In this document: one piece after another, positions 12,868-24,639 of the stretch
Layout of the letters: each line of letters opens with the position of its first letter
Position numbering within the stretch: the stretch's first letter is position 1
Assembly: GCA_009599575.1 (NCBI GenBank)
Contig: VWND01000051.1
Location: 28,245-92,244 of the forward strand
Direction: 5' to 3'
DNA: 64,000 nucleotides
DNA from: Blumeriella jaapii
Lineage: Eukaryota; Ascomycota; Leotiomycetes; Helotiales; Drepanopezizaceae
The notes under the pieces: model-generated
Seen by the model: only the letters and a program-made list of their open reading frames with translations
Told to the model about the DNA's origin: nothing
Databases searched by the model: none
Translations under genes and position numbers: made by a program

Positions 12868-13280
12868 TATCAGAAACCAATATTACGTATTTAAATCAGA
12901 TGATCAGCCAAAACCTTTTGCTTTTTACTAATCTTCGAATAATATTTTCTGCGGATAAGCCGTAAAAGCCGGATAATATTATAAAAGCTAAAAATAATAT
13001 TTAAATAAAATATTTTATAAAAATAATTGCTAAAAAAACCAGTTATTAAAATTATATTAAAATTAAAAAAAGGTCGGAATAAGGGCTGGAAAAGCATATT
13101 AAATAAGATTCGCTTGGTTTCCTGGGAAATATTTTTCTCGAGGGTTCCATCCCTTTTTTTTTGTATTTATATACGCTTTTTATTAGAGATATAAAAGGTA
13201 GAGATTAGTCTGATTATTAATCCAATTTTATTTGAGTTTTATTGTTTGAATTAGTGTTTCCCTGCCTTTTAATTCTTACA
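12868..13280 (+). repeat. Gypsy-A LTR, right end of tandem array
   Basis: 413 bp, beginning TATCAGAAACC and ending AATTCTTACA. It terminates the Gypsy-A array: the next base, 13281, is Gypsy-B gag sequence, so this is the right-hand insertion boundary. The matching left boundary lies outside the window, so the target duplication cannot be read. Confidence 0.88.
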
Positions 13281-13575
13281 GTTTCTGACGTTTTTATCGT
13301 TAAAAAAGTCTTAAGCGAGATTAATTAAAAAAAGTTGTTTTTACTTAGTCTTTCAACTAATATTCGTAACAAAATTATTAAGCATTTTAAAATTAATAAA
13401 CAAAATCTTAAAACTTTCGATTAATATTTCAAATTTGTAAAATTCGTTTTTAAATAAAACCAAAGCGAACGTATTATTAAAGATATAAATTAAAAGAAAT
13501 TTTTCTTTTTTATTTATAAAAAAGACGTGAAAGCTTTAATGCAAAAATATATCTAGCTATTAAAAGTTACCGAAA
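13281..13575 (+). pseudogene. gag: Gypsy-B gag fragment (host of the Gypsy-A insertions), left part
   Basis: Matches the gag region of Gypsy-B copy 1 at about 23105-23395 with RIP-type differences (for example the stretch encoding KAYYRIYTKVFNVF... in copy 1). It is cut on both sides by Gypsy-A elements: the array ending at 13280 and the complete minus-strand copy starting at 13576. The last five bases, CGAAA, are the target duplication repeated at 21162-21166. The fragment resumes there. Confidence 0.82.
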
Positions 13576-13996
13576 TATAAGGATTGAAAGGCAGGGAAAC
13601 ACTAGTTTAAATAATAGAGCTCAGATAAGGTTGGGTTGATAGTCAGACTGATTTCTACCTTTTATATCTTTAATAAAAAGCGCCTATAAATATAAAAAAA
13701 GAGTGGAGCCTTCGAAAAAAGTATTTCCCAGGAAACCAGGCGAATTTTATTTAATATGCTTTTCCAGCTTTTATTCCGACCTTTTTTTTTTCGTACTAAT
13801 TTTTTTAATATAATTTTAATAATTGGTTTTTTAGCAATTATTTTTATAAAATATTTTATTTAAATATTATTTTTAGCTTTTATAATATTATCCGGCTTTT
13901 ACGGCTTATCCGCAGAAAGTATTATTCGAAGATTAGTAAAAAGCAAAAGGTTTTGGCTGATCATCTGATTTAAATACGTAATATTGGTTTCTGATA
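13576..13996 (-). repeat. Gypsy-A 3' LTR of copy 4
   Basis: Reverse complement of the LTR at 3911-4323; on the plus strand it begins TATAAGGATTGAAAGG and ends GGTTTCTGATA. Directly flanked on the left by the CGAAA target duplication. Confidence 0.9.
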
Positions 13997-13999
13997 AAT

Positions 14000-15110
14000 T
14001 TTTTTTTTTAGGCTTTTGATTTTTAAAAGCGATTAATTTTTTTATGCGTATGCTTTCGTATATAGCGTACGTTACGCTTTCGAAATAATATACGGTTTTT
14101 TCCGTTTTCGATCGTAAATTGTAATTGTATTTTTTCGCTTTCGGTCGTAAATTATAGCTGTTTTGCTATTTTATTTTTTTTGTTTTCGGTAGCGTTCGTA
14201 TTTTCGTTTGAAAAAACTTTTTTTTTTAATAATCGCAATTTTCCTGCTTAATTTATTTTATTTTTTTTATTTTTTTTTTAATTTTTTTTTAATCAATTGC
14301 TTTTCGCCGCGTTCGCCGCGAACTTTTAAAATGCTTTTAATTTTTATTTGCTTTCGGTATGTACGCCTGATTTTACGCGAAAGCATTACGGCGGCCTTTT
14401 TGCTTTTTTGCGTTTTCGAGCTTTTTAGCGTAAAATACAACCGCTGCAAAGCTTCGTATATTTAATGCTTTTTTATAAGTTTTTTAGATTTTTATTCGGA
14501 TTCGTTTTTAATTAGCTATAAGTTTCTGTCGTACGCGCCGCCGAAACGCAATTTTTTTTTTCGGGTTTTAACGATTTTATAAATCGTTTCGATGCTGCTA
14601 CCGCCGCTGCCGCTTTTTGTTTTTTATTGCGAAAATCAAAGCTTTTGTTAAAACTTTTATTAATTTTATTATTTACGACGCTTATATAAATCGTTTCAAA
14701 AAATAACGCTTCGGCTTTTATAATAATCGGAAATCGTGCGAATCGCGCCGCGGCTCGGACTGCCGCTGCTGCTGCTACGCCCGCTTTTGCCGATTTGGCG
14801 GCTGCTGCTGTTTTAAAAGCTTTGGCTGCGCCGGCCTTTTTATTTAACGATGCAAATATAAAACGTATTTTTCGACGTTTCGAAATCGTCGTTCGGATTT
14901 ATTTTAATTAATTAAATTTAATTTTGAATTTTTACGAAAATATCGTAATTACAATTTAAAATTCGATTACGGCCATCGTAAAAGCTTTGATTAAAGTAAA
15001 TCGAATATTTTGCGAATTTGTTTAATATTAATTTTTTTAATTTGCCGCTGCTTTTAAATTTGAAAAAAATAGCGAAAAAAAAAAATCGATAATAATACGA
15101 ATAATAAATC
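14000..15110 (-). pseudogene. Gypsy-A extra 3' ORF, copy 4
   Basis: Minus-strand counterpart of the post-pol region at 2760-3870. A 60-residue open stretch (14449 down to 14267) reads MQRLYFTLKSSKTQKSKKAA and continues into the basic RKQIKIKSILKVRGERGEKQ segment, the best preserved part of the family. The Ala-coding GCN repeats lie near 14750-14830. Function not recognised. Confidence 0.48.
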
Positions 15111-15199
15111 GTTTTAAAAACGGTTTTAAAGTTTTTTAAATGTTTTTGTTTTTTTTTTTGCTTTTACGGCGCGTATTCGTTATTGCTTCGTTGCTATTA

Positions 15200-18100
15200 T
15201 CTATCGTATTTTTCAAGTATTTTTTTATAATTTTTTTTGCGTTCGTAAAATAATTTTTTAGTTTTTACGAATTTTCGCTTAATAAATAACTTTTTTATCG
15301 TATTAAATAATATCGGTCTTTTTTTGTATTTTTGTAAGCTTATATTAATTTGATTTCGTATTTTTCGGGTTTTTAGAATTTTATTATATTATTTTTCGGC
15401 TCGGTATCGTTCCGACCCTGTTAAAATTCTAATAAAAAAACGTAGAAAATATCGGAAATACGATGTTAAAAAAAAAGCTCGAATTAATAAATTTGGCCGT
15501 GCTTATATATAACTCGCTTAATTTTGAAAAGGTTTAAATATTAATTTAAAAGCTTTCGAAAAAACCGCAGCTGTCGAAGGGTTTTAATCGATAATAATAT
15601 CTTATCGCTTATTGAAAATCTAATTTTTTTATGTTTAACGTCGTAAAATCTTTTATAATTCGCGTTGGTTTTTTTTAACTTTTTATTAAAAAAATTCTTT
15701 TTGCAATATTTTAATTCGTTTTTTCGTTAACGATATTTTTTTTTACGACGTCGCTTTCGATATTACTGCTAAATTCTAAATAAAAGCCGTATAATATACG
15801 AAAAAAAATAGAATCCGTAAAAGCGTATATCGAGTTGTTATACGTAAACTCGGCTAAAGCAAGCTTTGTAGCCCAATCGTTTTGTCGACAATCGTAATAC
15901 GTACGAAAATAGAATTTTAAAATTTGATTTTAACGTTTCGTTTGGCTATCGGTTTAAAAATAAAAAGCGGTATTTAATCGACGTCGTATTTATAAATAAA
16001 ATATTATTAAAAATCAGAATTTTTTAATAAAAATTGATTTTTTGTTTATAATAATTCTTTTAAAACAGCCAAAATCTTTGTAAATATATTATATAAATAT
16101 TTCAGTTAAATTTAAAGCTGAAATTGTTTTTTATATCGGTATATATTTCGATAATTTCGTTTATCGGTTTATTATAACGAATATCGAATCGTAAATACGA
16201 TTTCGTTTTTTAATAAAAAATAGATTCGTAATAAAATTTATAATCATTTTTTCTTAAAGTTTCGTAAAAATCGAAAAAAAGTTAATTCGCTATAAGGTCG
16301 GTGCTTTTTAAATTTGCTTTTTTAGCATTTCGCATACGTATTAACGTAACGCTTTACGTCGCTTCGTAAACCAGGCCAGAAATACTTTTTTTTAATCAGT
16401 TCTAGCGTTCGCCGAAAACTTTAATAACCGGCGGTCGGATCGTCGTAATTAATTTTTAATATTTCGCTTTTAATAACGCTTTTATTCGAAATATACGTAC
16501 GTTTTTTATAATGTAATAATTTATTTCGGCTTATACGCTAATGTTTTTTGAATCCGGCTCGATTGCTTTGCGAAGCCGATTCGTATTATTTTTTATAATA
16601 TAAAAAAATTAGATTTTTGCAATTTAAAAATAGTTTTGTAAATCGGTTTTGCTAGCTCGTTATTAGCCGTTTTTAATTGTAATAATATAACGGCTACGCT
16701 TCGTAATATATATTATTTGCAATTAATAATATTAGCAAAAAACAATCCGGCGAAAAAGCTTTTTATTTGGCTTTTTCCCGTTTGCTATCCATTTTTTAAT
16801 TTTATTAATAAAAACTTCAAATATTTATCGGCGCGAAATAGTTTAAATTTCGATTTTAAGCGTGTTTTTATTACGAAAAACATTTTAGAATTTTTTATAC
16901 AAATTAATTTCAGCTTACGATATAGCGTAAGCAGTTGTTTATTAATTTTTTTTTTATTTTATTTTTTAATCTGGCCGGCGAAAAAAGCTATTCGCCGGGT
17001 TAAAAACTTTTGTTTTATATTCGATTGTAAAATCGTATTTAATTAGCTCGTCGGCCTATTTCGCTTAGCGTTCGTTTAAACGTTTTTCGTAAAAAAGTTT
17101 ATCAGATCATAATAATTTATACGTATAATAATAACGTCGGAAACGCTACGTAAATATTAATTCTATTATTTAAAAGCGTAAATTATAGCTATTAATTTAG
17201 CGTCGTAAACTTCGTATTTTTGTTTTATAAAAAAAAACTTTTTCGAATAATACGCGATAGAATATTAACGTGCTTTCGTATTTTTTCCGAATAATTAAAA
17301 TAATATTCCGTTTATAACGAATTTCGAAGCGTTTGTTTCGATTTGGATTTTTAATCGAAAGTCGAAATAGCGTAATATAAATATTTAACAAAACTTTTTT
17401 TTTAAAAAATAAAAAAGCGATTTTCGCTTCGAATAAAAAACGAAAAAAGCCCGACATTTTTTTTATTATATTTCTTTTAAAAAATCTGTAATAAATCGGC
17501 AAAGCTTAGCGTAGTTCTTAATAAAACGTTTGTAAAAGTTGGTAAAACCCAAAAACATTTGAATATTTCGTTATATAATAAAAAAAGGCTATTTCCGAAT
17601 ATTATTTATTTTTTTTAAATTTATTTTAATTTCCGTAAAAATAACGACGAAGCTTAAAAACTTAATCGTATTTGTATCGAAAACATATTTTTTCAGATTT
17701 CCGTAAAGTTTGTTAATACGAAGTTTTTCGAAAATCTTTTTTATCGCGTTTATATAATCGTCGGGGTTTCGAAAAATATTAAAATATCGTCGAAGTAAAT
17801 TATATACGTAATATTTATTAAACCGACTAAAGCTTAATTAATATACGTTTGGAAAATTGCTAATACGTTTAAAAAACCGAAAAGTAATACGTAATATTCG
17901 AAATATTCGTAACGAATGCGAAACGCAGTTTTTTATTTATTTTTCTTTTTTATTCGAAAGCGATGGTACGCTTAAATAGAATCTAGCTTAATAAATATTT
18001 TAGCTTTTTTTGAACGATTCAAAGTTTCGTTTATAAAAAATAAAAAAATTCGATTTTTAATCGTAATTGCGTTTAAATTTTTATAATCGACGTATAATCG

Positions 18101-19020
18101 TAAATGTGACGATCTAATCAGTCGGAGGGCTGGGAGATCAGTCAACTGGTCGCCGTGTTCACATGGTATGAGAAACGAGCCTTTGGTTCTGTAACAAGAT
18201 ATTCACTTAGAATCAACAACTGCAGAAGGCAGAGGTTGCTAAGGGGAAAGGGCCTTATATACATGAATAGTCTCCACAGTTGATGGGAGACCCACCAGGA
18301 GACCAGGGAGCTTGCAACTATACGTAGTTGCTGGGGTGACGCGAGGGGCAAACGAGTGAGTCGTCACAGTAAACTTCCGTTTTTTTTCTGTATAAATATT
18401 ACCGGTGCGCCGGCAATGCTAATAGATTTTTTGATTCGGTTTTTTTTTTTAATTCGAATCGAAATATTCGCGCAATTCGGTAAATTTAAATTCCGATAAA
18501 AAATAAATTAGTTTTCAAAAAAGATTTTTTTTTCGCGAAATTTATTCGATATTTTATAAAATAATAAAAAGCTAGGATAATCGCGGCGGTATCGTTAAAA
18601 ACGTCGGCGTAATCGTCGTATTTAAAAAGTAATTAATGCTGTTTTTTAATAGTTTTTTTTAAAACGATACAAAACGTTTGCTTTTTTTTGAATTTTTTTT
18701 AAAACGTTTAATTATAACGAAAATAAATTGTAAGCGTTCGATTGGATATCGCTACGATTTAGCTCGAAAGCTTATAACGGAATCGATATTTCGCAATCAA
18801 AAGATTTTTAAAATAAATAAAACTTTTAAAATATTGATATCGCAAGCTACGAAATCGCTTTATATTTTTTAAATTGTTTTATAATTATTAATAACGCGAA
18901 TAAATTGCGTATGCGTGTCGTAAATGATTACTTTTTGTTTTAATCGTAAATAAATTAATACGTTTTTAAATTGGTTTTTATTTATATTTAATTAATAATT
19001 TTTAAATTACGCAGTTTTTT
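15200..19020 (-). pseudogene. pol: Gypsy-A pol copy 4 (decayed, split by a solo LTR)
   Basis: Minus-strand pol. The protease region is about 18700-19000. RT runs from about 18560 down to 17580, with its catalytic box (YFDDILIF-like) near 17780-17810. RNase H covers about 17510-17060, integrase about 16760-15780 and the chromodomain region about 15330-15230. The RT is interrupted at 18105-18368 by an LTR-D copy with GTAAA target duplications; the frame before that insertion reads the LCVDYRSLNA-type motif. Plus-strand open frames within this block, such as 16717-17046, are shadows. Confidence 0.85.
18105..18368 (-). repeat. LTR-D solo LTR, unmutated, with 5-bp target duplication
   Basis: 264 bp starting TGTGACGATC and ending TCGTCACA, flanked by GTAAA at 18100-18104 and 18369-18373. 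No interior is attached, so it is a solo LTR left by LTR-LTR recombination. The sense orientation is minus, judged from a TATA-like CATGTATATAAGG on that strand. Its base composition is balanced, in sharp contrast to the RIP-altered Gypsy-A RT around it, so it arrived after RIP or escaped it. A mutated copy lies at 61339-61606. The 69-residue frame inside it is not a gene. Confidence 0.92.
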
Positions 19021-19049
19021 TTAGCGCCGCAATCGATAAACGCTTATTT

Positions 19050-20530
19050 TATACGAGTTTCGCTTTTGGCTTTGTTAATTTCGACTGAAATCATTATTTT
19101 TTGCCGTTTTTTTTCGCTCGATTTTATTAGCAGCGACGAAATTAAAATCGAACGAAAACTTTTTTCGAATTTTTAAATTTATTAGCTTCGGAATAGTTAA
19201 AAATTATATATCTTTTTTTATTACATTTACAATTTTCGATTTTTAAATAATTAATTATGCGATGCTTTGTTTTTTGGCAACGATTGCATTTCGAAAAATA
19301 AAAAAAATCGTTAAAAGTTTTAGGATTTTAAAGATTTTTGTTAGGGTTATCGTTTTTTCGCTTTCGTTTTCTTTATAAAGTATTTTCGAATCGAAAACGA
19401 TATGTATTTGTTTAGCTTTTAAGCTTTAATCGTAAATATAATTTTTTTTTTTTGCGTTCGTTTCGTCGTTTATTGTTTTTCGTTTCGTCGCTAATAATTT
19501 TATTAATATTTTCGATACGACGAACGATAAATATTAATTTTTCGTACGAATTTATAATTGCAATATTGCTTCGTTTGATAATTTTCTTTTCGAAAAATAA
19601 ATCGGAGTTTTGCGAAAAGCATTTTTTTTTAATCGTATCGTTTGTTATTTGCAATTGCTATTCGAAATTATTTAAATAAGCAACGAAATCGTTAATTAAT
19701 TTATATTTTTTTAATTTCGTTTTATCGTATAAATTCGAAGCGGCGATTTTTCGATTTCCCGCGTTTATTAAAAAGTCTAATATTTATTTTTTAAAATCGT
19801 TTTATATAATTCGAATATTCGTAAAACGTCGTTCGTATCCGGTCCACTTTTTATTTATTTTATTATCGAAAGCTAAAACATAAGCGTTAATTTTCTTTTA
19901 ATTAATATAAAATATTATTTTTTTATTTTAGCGGAAACTTCGCTTTGCACGCCGAATAAAAAATTAAGCTTTTTTAATATTTTTCCTTCGATATATTGGA
20001 AAATCTTTTATTTTTAATGCTTTTCGGCTCGAATTCGCTATGTTTTTTATAAAAAATATAATATATTCGGAAAAAATGCTAAATCGTTTTTAATAAACAT
20101 TATTATCGTAGTATTTCGAAAATATTTTATAATAATCGCCGGTTTTAAATTTTTTTTTTTAATTAGAACGATATTAAAAGATATAAAAATCTTTTTTTCG
20201 ATATTTTCGAAAGCGTTAAGTTTTTGTTAAAATTATTTAATTTTTTTTCGAAATTCGTTTCGGCGTTTTTTAGCTTTTTCAAAATTTTTGATTATTTCGT
20301 AAATTTTGTTCTTAGTTTTTTTCTGCTTTATTTTAATTCGTATTTTTTTTATTTTATTACGTTTATTGTTTTTTTTTATTCGGCGCGGATTCGTCTATCA
20401 ATCAATTAAATTAAGATTTCGGTAAAAAGCTTTTTCGAATCGCTTTAAGCGTGGCTTTTTTCAATAATTTTTTAAATAAAAAAAATTGAAAAGTCGTCGC
20501 GCTTTAGTAATAAGGTATTTTCGATTTTTA
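19050..20530 (-). pseudogene. gag: Gypsy-A gag copy 4 (decayed)
   Basis: Reverse-strand counterpart of 4380-5780. The zinc-knuckle region is at about 19190-19300 and the capsid-like region at 19400-19680 (80-residue stretch MQITNDTIKKKCFSQNS...). The charged N-terminal part is near 20230-20400. The leader between 20530 and the 5' LTR (20737) has no visible coding capacity. Confidence 0.68.
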
Positions 20531-20736
20531 ATAAAGCTAATAACGTCAGAAAAAACGATGGTACAAGGTTTTTTTAAACAGCCGAAAGCGCTGAGTTTTT
20601 TAAATAGCTGAAAATGCTTGTTCGCTGCGAATACGAAAAATTATAATATCGATAATAACGATATAAATATAATAATATAATAAAAGATTATTTTAATAAC
20701 ATCGAATTGCCGTTCCGATAAATAAAAAATTCAGAA

Positions 20737-21161
20737 TATAAAAATTGAAAAAGAGAAAAACATTAGTTTAAATAATAAAACTTAAATAAAATTAGGTTGA
20801 TAATCAAATTAATTTTTACCTTTTATATTTTTAATAAATAGCGCTTATAAATACGAAAAAAAAATAAAGCTTTCGAAAAAAGTATTTTTTTTTAAAAAAC
20901 CAGGCGAATTTTATTTAATATGTTTTTTCAGCTTTTATTCCGATCTTTTTCTTTTCGTACTAATTCTTTTTAATATAATTTTAATAACTGGTTTTTTAGC
21001 AATTATTTTTATAAAGTATTTTATTTAAATATTATCTTCAGCCTTTACAATATTATCCGGCTCCCACGGCCTATCCGCAGAAAATATTATTCGAGGATTG
21101 GTAAAAGGCAGAAGGTTTTGGCTGATCACCTGACTTATATACGTAATATTGGTTCCTGACA
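20737..21161 (-). repeat. Gypsy-A 5' LTR of copy 4
   Basis: 425 bp. On the plus strand it starts TATAAAAATTGAAAAAG and ends GGTTCCTGACA. The right 100 bp are hardly mutated (GCCTATCCGCAG, GGTTCCTGACA kept) while the left part is strongly RIP-altered, a sharp change within one LTR. Followed by the CGAAA target duplication. Confidence 0.9.
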
Positions 21162-21321
21162 CGAAAACGCTAAAAAACAATCAGTTATTATATTATTTAA
21201 CCGTTTTGCAAAACTTATTAATTTGGAAAAGCTTAATAAAAATATCGAAATTTTCGTATTAATATTTACTAATATTAAAATTTAAAAATTGCAAGTCAAA
21301 GTCGAAAGTTTTATACAATAG
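21162..21321 (+). pseudogene. gag: Gypsy-B gag fragment, right part
   Basis: Continuation of the fragment at 13281-13575 after the Gypsy-A copy 4 insertion; colinear with copy 1 at about 23396-23555 (encoding a stretch like LFNRFAKLIGLEKLDKN). It ends where the Gypsy-E LTR begins at 21322. Confidence 0.8.
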
Positions 21322-21561
21322 TGTCACAGCTAGCTTGAGGGTGATCGGGATGATATGGACCAAAAGGTACGCATGTAAATTGAAAGAAAAACACCGAGCT
21401 AGAATGCTCGGGGTCGCGAATTTTATATACAATGGGTTGCGCTTATAGGTCACGTGACTTAGCGCGAGGCCTAATGGCCGAGGTGGTCCGTGCCCAAACC
21501 TTATTCCAATACTACCGGCAATTATACCACTGGCATTTATATTATTAACAGAATCGTAATA
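21322..21561 (-). repeat. Gypsy-E LTR (3' LTR), 240 bp
   Basis: Begins TGTCACAGCTAGC and ends ATCGTAATA (from CGTAACA) on the plus strand; sense orientation is minus. It matches 50794-51033 over its full 240 bp. Its right side abuts a purine tract when read on the minus strand (AAAAGGGGGGATAG), the expected position for a 3' LTR. The core keeps CpA and GC-rich sequence (GCGAGGCCTAATGGCC) in both copies. Confidence 0.85.
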
Positions 21562-22483
21562 CTATCCCCCCTTTTCGAAAAACTGCGTTTTCGCAGTTGC
21601 AGTTATAGGTTTATCGTTTTTCAACTTCGTATAATTTTCTCTGTTTTTATTATAAGCTTGCAATCATACGGAAAGCGTTCGTAAAAAGCTTTTAGCGGTG
21701 GGATGCGATCGGTAAAATGCTTAAAAAATATAAAAGGCCGTTATAGCGTTAAAACAAAAATATTATTCGAGATTTTTATTAGCGCTTTTTTAATTAATCT
21801 GGTATTGCAATACTTTTTTATACAATTTCGAACTTACTATTTTTTCGATTTTTTATTCCGTTTATTCGAAAAATAATTAAATAAAAGTTGGTTCGGAGCG
21901 GCGTTGGCCAGGTAAAAGATTGTTAATATATTTTCGAAGCGAATATAAATGAAAAATTAAATAAATTAACTAGTTTGCGGAAAAATCAAATTTTCAATTT
22001 TTTTTTTTTTTATCGACGATTTTAATTAGCCGTATTATTTGTCCGAAAGCTTTCGGAAAGATCGGTCGAATTTTTAATTTTTAATATTTACTAATACTTC
22101 GTCGCTTATATTTCAATTTACCGGTTATTTATGCAAATTAGCGAAGCGTTTTATTTTGGCTTGTTATTGCGTAATAAACGATTATGCGTATTTTACAATT
22201 TTTTTAGCTCGAAAAGCTAAATGTAAAATTTCGTCGCTGTTAAGCTTTTCGATGGCCGAGCGAAAAAAACGGAGGTTGTTTATATTTTAAAATATACGAG
22301 CTTCGTATTTATTTAAAATTTAAAAAAAAAAAACGTTGCCGAAAGATTCGTACGGCAAAATTAGCTGTATAATATTTATCAAAAGTAAAAAGCGTTTTCA
22401 ATTGTTTTAGTAATAAAAGTTAAAAAAACGAAAACGTTAATTAATATATTAATTTATTATTTCGGTCTGCTTATCGATATTAA
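21562..22483 (-). pseudogene. pol: Gypsy-E integrase C-terminus and 3' untranslated region
   Basis: Minus-strand decayed coding sequence between the LTR and the start of Gypsy-B. Reading right to left, the text resembles the end of a Gypsy integrase and the following GPY-like or chromo-like region (short recognisable pieces only), then the purine tract before the LTR. The N-terminal integrase, RNase H and RT are absent here; a compatible RT-containing 5' half lies at 47164-50793. The plus-strand 64-residue frame at 21490 is not a gene. Confidence 0.5.
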
Positions 22484-22779
22484 AGTTGTACGCAGTAATT
22501 AATTTAATTAATTTATTAAAAAATAAGTTTTTTAATATATTATTTAAATATCTAAACGCAATCTTATTTTATTTAACTTTTTCAGAAAACACAAAAACTT
22601 TTTTAATAGCTCTTTTATTAAAAACGATTTTTTTTATATTAAAAACTTTTAATTTGCAATTTCAAAAAACATTTATTTATTTAATTCAAACCCTACTAAC
22701 ACTTTTACTAATATTATAAACAACGACGCTTTTCGTTTTCTTATACGAGGCCGCATATTCTTTCTGGCTTTTTTGGTGC

Positions 22780-24010
22780 ATTTTTATTCAATAGCGCCAA
22801 CGTGCCCGATTTAATCGAAAAATATAAAAAAACCTGTGAGGATTTCGAAGTTTCTGAAACTAAAATATTCGATAAACTTCCTCGCTATTATAACCCAATT
22901 ATTAAAAATATTATCAAATCGATAAATAAATAAAAGGTTATTAGAGCTCGAAACTAGCGTAAGCTAATTAAAACCTTGAAATCGGAATTCCGAAACTACG
23001 ATCGCTAGCAAATTTGCGATACTATCGCTTTTTTCAAACAGTTTATTATAATAATTCGCCAGGCTAAAAAACTCAAAGCTTATTATCGTATTTATACGAA
23101 AGTTTTTAACGTTTTCGTTAACAAAAAGGTTTTAAGCGAGATTAAGCAAAAAAAATTGTTTTTACTTGGCTTTTTAACCAGTATTCGTAACGAAACTATT
23201 AAACATTTTAAAATTAATAAACAAAACCTTAAAATCTTCGATTAGTATTTCAAATTTATAAAATTCGTTTTTAAATAAAACCAAAGCGAACGTATTATCG
23301 AAGTTATAAACCAAAAAAAATCTCTTTTTTTTACTTACAAAAAAGACGTGAAAGCTCTAGTACAAAAATATGTCCAGTTATTTAAAATTATCGAAACCGC
23401 TAAGAAATAATCAATTATTATATTATTTAATCGTTTTGCGAAGCTTATTGGTTTGGAAAAGCTTGATAAAAATATCGAAACTTTCGTATTAAAATTTACC
23501 GATATTAAAATTTAAAGATTTTAAAGCAAAGTCGAGGGTTTTATATAATAGCAGAAGAACTTTTTTACGTTAACTCGGATAATAAAAACGATTAAAATAG
23601 CTTTTATAATAACTACTTTTTTTAAAACGCGCGAAGCGATTAATTTCGCTAAGCTATTATAGAAATAATAATTGCCTAATAGCAACTTTTCCGTGCTAGC
23701 GATTAAAATTAGCGAAATATTAATTATAATAACGATTATCAAAGGCGAAAAGAAAACCAACGCGAAAACCAAAATCGCGGCTATTAAAATAATAAAAATA
23801 ATTATCAAAACAAATCCCGTAGCTTTAAAATATGGATTTTGTGATAATAAAAAAATTTATTGCGAAAAATTTTATATTCGCTTTAAATGCAAAGCATTTA
23901 ATTTTTATATAAATAATAATATTTGTTATATTAATAAGTACGAAGCGATTTGCCTCGGATCGGTGGAAGCAGAAATAAGCTTTTTTAACAAAGCTGAAAA
24001 TCAGAGCTGA
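22780..24010 (+). pseudogene. gag: Gypsy-B gag (decayed)
   Basis: Decayed gag coding region. The capsid-like part reads in pieces such as FKINKQNLKIFDQYFKF (Q at a TAG/TAA site) near 23205-23260 and LIGLEKLDKNIETFVLKF near 23447-23500. A Cys-containing stretch (YGFCDNKKIYCEKFYIRFKC, about 23827-23890) may be the nucleic-acid-binding region, though no clean CCHC knuckle is visible. The minus-strand frame at 23521-23808 is a shadow. The reversed copy at 52990-54450 confirms conservation. Confidence 0.65.
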
Positions 24011-24639
24011 TTAAATACTATTCGCTTAAAAATGAAAAGTACGGAATGGAACGACTGTTTGAAAAACAGAAAAAATGCGAAAACGATTTTTACTAATAAA
24101 AGAAAAAACATTCTAAAAAGCGTATTAATTAAAAAGAAAATCTTTACTTTAAGTATAAATAAAATTCAAATATATAAATGGAAAACAAATATATATATTA
24201 CTAATGCAATTATCGCATTTGCAAACATTATAGCTGTATAATCAAGCCAGCGAACCATAAGAAAGCAAAGTGCTTCTGTTTTATTCGTTAAATTAATTGG
24301 TGTGAAAAAAAACGTTAGAATCGAAAAGGAAAAAGATTTTGGAATTCGAAAAGGAACCGATAGAATTATTAAAAAAACGCTTATAATGGAAAAAATTGAC
24401 GACGATATAAAAAATATCGATACCGATATTCCGGTCCAAATCATTTAAAAAATACCAGCTTTTAAGCGCCTATTATTAATACGAAGCGAAAAATGAATCG
24501 ACAAATACATTAGCTCCGAAGCCGTCGACGAAATTATTAAAAAGATTATGGAACAAAAAATTAAATTGAAATTCAGCGATTTATTTAGCATAGAAAAAAG
24601 ATTCGACAAAATTATTAATAAACAAATCCTTGTATTAAA

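Larger units (their letters stand above)
13576..21161 (-). mobile_element. Gypsy-A copy 4, complete element with LTRs and 5-bp target duplication
   Basis: 7586-bp full-length element on the minus strand: 5' LTR at 20737-21161, interior, 3' LTR at 13576-13996. It is flanked by CGAAA at 13571-13575 and 21162-21166. Removing the element and one CGAAA rejoins Gypsy-B gag sequence colinearly with copy 1 (around 23390-23400). It includes the leader of about 200 bp absent from copy 2, so it is the reference for the family. The interior is RIP-mutated and interrupted by a solo LTR at 18105-18368. Confidence 0.93.

Noticed and set aside
18142..18351. 69-residue ORF with normal composition
   Set aside because: Lies wholly inside the LTR-D solo LTR.
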